Below are positions 61,473 through 64,000 of a stretch of 64,000 bases of DNA, piece after piece. This stretch comes from Nocardiopsis ansamitocini. Lineage in GTDB: Bacteria > Actinomycetota > Actinomycetes > Streptosporangiales > Streptosporangiaceae. The notes below the pieces were generated by a model. That model made no database searches and was not told the origin of the DNA. It was given only the letters and a program-made list of their open reading frames with translations. Both the position numbers and the translations under genes were made by a program. Numbering within the stretch: the stretch's first letter is position 1; each line of letters begins with the position of its first letter. The stretch spans positions 1,396,106-1,460,105 of the forward strand of contig NZ_BSQG01000001.1 in the NCBI RefSeq assembly GCF_030268225.1, given 5' to 3'.

Positions 61473-63149
61473 TTGTCTTATCCCTTGTCCTACCCGGAGC
61501 CCGTGCGCAGCGCCCTTGAGACCACGGCGCCGCACGACGGCGAGAAACCGAGCATGGCACCGGTGGCCGACACCCCCGCCCGGATGCTGCGCATCGGCGA
61601 CGGTCCGATGCTCAAGTGCGTCGTGTTGGAGGGGCCCAGTGGCGTGGTGCTCTACGGCACCGGGGAAAGCCACCGGCAGGGGCGATCGATCGCGCGGGCG
61701 GTCGCCGAGGAGATCGGCAAGCCGGTCAAGGCGATCATCTACGGCGAGCGCCACGAGGACCAGTGCTCGGGCACCAACGGGGTGATGGCGGAACTGCCGA
61801 CCAGCAACGTCCTGGTCATCGCGCCCAGCGGATGGGACGAGGCCACTCCGACGCACGCGCGGGCGGTGGCCCCGGTACTGGCGCTGCGCGCGGCCATGCA
61901 GTACGGGACCTCCCTGCGGGAGACCGCCACCCGCGGCTCCGAACTCAGCCGCACCCTGCGCGGCGAGTTCAGCGGCTCCCTCGTGCAGCCGACCGTCACC
62001 GTGCGCCCCGGCCAGGAGCTCAAACTGGCGGGGATGCGCATCCGCTTCTTCGCGACCAAGGACCAGGCGGGCGGAATCGGCCTGTACCTGGCCGAGAGCC
62101 GGCTGGCGGTCCTGTCCACGGACATGTGCGCCGGCCTCGACAACCTGATCGGTGTACAGGGACCGCCGGAACAGACCACCCGGGAATGGCGCACGATGAT
62201 CCACTCCCTGCAGAGCATGGACATCGAGCACCTGGTCGGCACACGTTTCGCGCCGGCCCGGGGCGCGGTCATGATCCGCGAGCAGTTCGACGCCTACCTC
62301 GACGCCATCGACTACAGCCACGACCAGTCGGTGCGCCACATCCTGGCCGGCGCGAGCCCCGACGAACTGTTCGACCTGGTGGACGTCCCCGAACCGCCGT
62401 CGATGTTCTGCCATCCGCTCCAGGCCAACTTCAAGGGGACGGCAGCCGGTTACTTCGCCAGTTACCTGGGCTGGTTCTCCGGTAACGCGGTGGACCTCAA
62501 ACCCACGCCACGCAGGAAGCGGTCCAGGAACACCGTCGAACTGATGGGCGGTGCGGAGCGCGTGTTGCAAGCGGCGGACGAGGCGCTGACCGCCGAGGAT
62601 CCGCAATGGTCTGCGGAGTTGGCGCGCATGGCGTTGGATTCCGGTACGTCCGACAAGGAGGCCCGTGCGGCTCTGTGCCGGGCACTGCACGCGTTGGGAG
62701 ACGCGTGCCCCAACCCCCTGATGGGCGGCTGGTACCACGGCGCCGCGTTGGAGGCTGGCGGGGAAGTCGATCTGGCGGCCGTGCGCGACCTGGTGGAACG
62801 GGCCGATGCGTTGAGCGCCGCGGACGTTCTGAACGGGCTGCGGTTCCGTGTCGTCCCCGAAGCCGCCGAGGACGTCACCGTGACCATCGGGGTGGACGTC
62901 CTCGACACCGGGGAGCGGTTCGGGATGCGGTTGCGCAACAAGGTACTGCGAATCCAGACCGGCACACCGCCCGAGTGGAGCGCGGGGATCGCCACCGACC
63001 AACGGGGGCTGGGCTCGCTGGCCTTCGGGGATCGAAGCATCGACGAACTGGCGGCCTGCGGCGAGATCGAGATCCTGGGGGACCCGGAGCCCGTCGAACA
63101 GCTGTGGAGCGCGATCGGCCCCAGGCCCCGGCTGGCAGTGCACTCCTGA
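61473..63149 (+). CDS. Degenerate MBL-fold alkylsulfatase-like protein
   Basis: The 558-residue protein starts at TTG 61473, five bases after GGGAG. Its fold follows the SdsA1-type alkylsulfatase: a metallo-beta-lactamase domain (to about 250), a dimerisation domain beginning FASYLGWFSGNAVDLKP (about 331), and an SCP2-like C-terminal domain. The metal motif HxHxDH of active enzymes appears as ERHEDQ (about 92-97), losing two of three His. The later SHTxPVxG block (with a His ligand) is TRFAPARG. The protein may therefore be catalytically inactive. It could be a sensor, or a lipid-binding or structural protein. It lies behind a DUF5753 regulator. Confidence 0.82.
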   Translation: MSYPLSYPEPVRSALETTAPHDGEKPSMAPVADTPARMLRIGDGPMLKCVVLEGPSGVVLYGTGESHRQGRSIARAVAEEIGKPVKAIIYGERHEDQCSGTNGVMAELPTSNVLVIAPSGWDEATPTHARAVAPVLALRAAMQYGTSLRETATRGSELSRTLRGEFSGSLVQPTVTVRPGQELKLAGMRIRFFATKDQAGGIGLYLAESRLAVLSTDMCAGLDNLIGVQGPPEQTTREWRTMIHSLQSMDIEHLVGTRFAPARGAVMIREQFDAYLDAIDYSHDQSVRHILAGASPDELFDLVDVPEPPSMFCHPLQANFKGTAAGYFASYLGWFSGNAVDLKPTPRRKRSRNTVELMGGAERVLQAADEALTAEDPQWSAELARMALDSGTSDKEARAALCRALHALGDACPNPLMGGWYHGAALEAGGEVDLAAVRDLVERADALSAADVLNGLRFRVVPEAAEDVTVTIGVDVLDTGERFGMRLRNKVLRIQTGTPPEWSAGIATDQRGLGSLAFGDRSIDELAACGEIEILGDPEPVEQLWSAIGPRPRLAVHS

Positions 63150-63185
63150 GCGACGCCCGACCAGGTGAACCGTGTGGCGTGGACG

Positions 63186-63217
63186 GGTCCGCAGGCGAGC
63201 GCTTGTGCCTGCGGACC
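63186..63217 (+). terminator. Terminator of the alkylsulfatase-like gene
   Basis: GGTCCGCAGGC (63186-63196) pairs with GCCTGCGGACC (63207-63217). It lies 37 bases after the stop and is followed by CTTTC. Confidence 0.7.
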
Positions 63218-63583
63218 GGCCTTTCGTCCACGGAAGCACCGGGAACTACCGAACGTAGCGGCCTGAGCACCCAACGTCAGCCGAACGAGCGGCCAGGAAA
63301 GAAGAGGCCCACAACGGACAACCACTGTCTGAACAGTCGACGACAAAACAGCGGAAAATGGCCGCCAAAAGAATAGATGTTCTAAATTCGACACGAACGC
63401 ATCGACAGGTTCCATTCGTGCCGAAACGGGGACGTCCGCCGTGCGCCAGCACTCCGCCGCCAGCCGCCGGGACACCCGCCATTCAGCAATACGCTTTTCA
63501 CTCCGATTGCGCGAAAGCCACGGAGTTCTCCGGCCGGTAGACGCGTCGCTCCCATACCCCCTCCCCAAGGCTTAGGCGCTGTC
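63218..63583. other. Intergenic region before the WXG100-like gene
   Basis: About 365 bases, AT-richer around 63330-63410. Codon bias is absent in all frames. No RBS-quality site is seen directly upstream of the ATG at 63584. Confidence 0.35.
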
Positions 63584-64000
63584 ATGGGTATGGAGTTGCC
63601 TGACGAGCTGGTCAACCTCTTCTACGGACTGACCGGCACCAAATGGCCCGACGCCGACGAAGACAAACTCCGCGCACTCGGCGACGTCTACTCCACCACC
63701 CAATACATCCTCGAAACCGAACTCCCCGAACTCGTACTCGTCCTCAAACGAAAAGTCACCCAAACCTTCGACAGCAAATCAACCGAATACTTCGAACAAT
63801 CCATCAACCAATTCACCGCAGGCGAACGCGACTACGTCGGAAAAGCCGCCGAACTCGCCAAAGACATCCAAGAATACGCACGCAACGCCGCGAACCAGGT
63901 CGAGTACGCCAAATGGATGATCATCGGCCAACTCATCCAACTCGCCATCGAAATCGCCTGGGCCATCGCCATGTCCTACTGGACATTCGGCTCCTCACTC
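63584..64000 (+). CDS. N-terminal part of a WXG100-like secreted protein or polymorphic toxin (cut by window end)
   Basis: The frame from ATG 63584 (or 63590) stays open to the window end, giving 139 residues. It starts MELPDELVNLFYGLTGTKWPDADEDKL, with a helical WXG100-like arrangement, then LETELPELVLVLKRKV, YFEQSINQFTAGERDYVG and a hydrophobic WMIIGQLIQLAIEIAWAIAMSYW. This N-terminal module is common in actinobacterial proteins exported by type VII secretion, often with a toxin at the C terminus. Codons prefer A in the third position (GAA, AAA, CAA), unlike the surrounding genes, suggesting transfer. The C-terminal effector is outside the window. Confidence 0.7.
   Translation, partial: MGMELPDELVNLFYGLTGTKWPDADEDKLRALGDVYSTTQYILETELPELVLVLKRKVTQTFDSKSTEYFEQSINQFTAGERDYVGKAAELAKDIQEYARNAANQVEYAKWMIIGQLIQLAIEIAWAIAMSYWTFGSSL

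Overview
The window is high-GC actinobacterial chromosome. The gene set (Lsr2, SepX/GlpR with its gephyrin-like partner Glp, Pmt next to RsmI, an Rpf with G5 and DUF348 domains, TatB, an AfsR/SARP-type regulator, HTH-DUF5753 and DUF397 proteins) and the protein sequences suggest a filamentous actinomycete of the Nocardiopsis/Streptomonospora/Thermobifida group. The family-level placement is inference. The two tRNAs do not encode CCA and many starts are GTG or TTG.

From 0 to about 48 kb the window is mostly ordinary core chromosome. It holds a MarR regulator with its operator; an ABC-F ATPase; a split transketolase divergent from a SoxR-type regulator with a clear SoxR box between them; and the block ispE, rsmA, rpf, tatD, metG, with a Ser/Thr kinase gene inserted divergently and an acyl-CoA racemase-like gene. 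Then come a fused SecDF, rsmI and pmt, a cold-shock protein, a NaChBac-like channel, a PAP2 protein, tatB, a secreted nuclease and a PhoD phosphatase, and tRNA-Ala. The cell-division and molybdopterin-like block follows (sepX/glpR, rimJ, moaB, moaC, glp, galU), then the folate cyclo-ligase, an FmdB zinc ribbon, a SAF protein, mscL, a VanY-type peptidase and tRNA-Arg. After these are a TetR/SDR pair with two operators, lsr2, an ECF sigma/anti-sigma pair with a repeat lipoprotein, an Ada-AlkA fusion and a PemK-like toxin.

From about 48.7 kb to the end the window becomes accessory. It has a decayed reductase fragment, a large SARP-NB-ARC-TPR regulator, a low-GC non-coding tract, a DUF397 protein, and a three-gene operon of two paralogous GT-B-like proteins plus a small protein. 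This operon runs head-on into a STAND (NB-ARC/TPR) protein that carries an N-terminal RHIM-like motif. Next are a membrane protein split over two frames, an HTH-DUF5753 regulator and an alkylsulfatase-fold protein that has lost its metal-binding residues. Last is the start of a WXG100-like secreted or polymorphic-toxin gene, cut by the window edge and with different codon use.

The strongest candidates for something undescribed are the 53.5-63.2 kb accessory cluster and the SoxR-box-controlled, apparently leaderless split transketolase. No search tools were available. Family names come from motif recognition, and start choices from Shine-Dalgarno spacing or promoter position.
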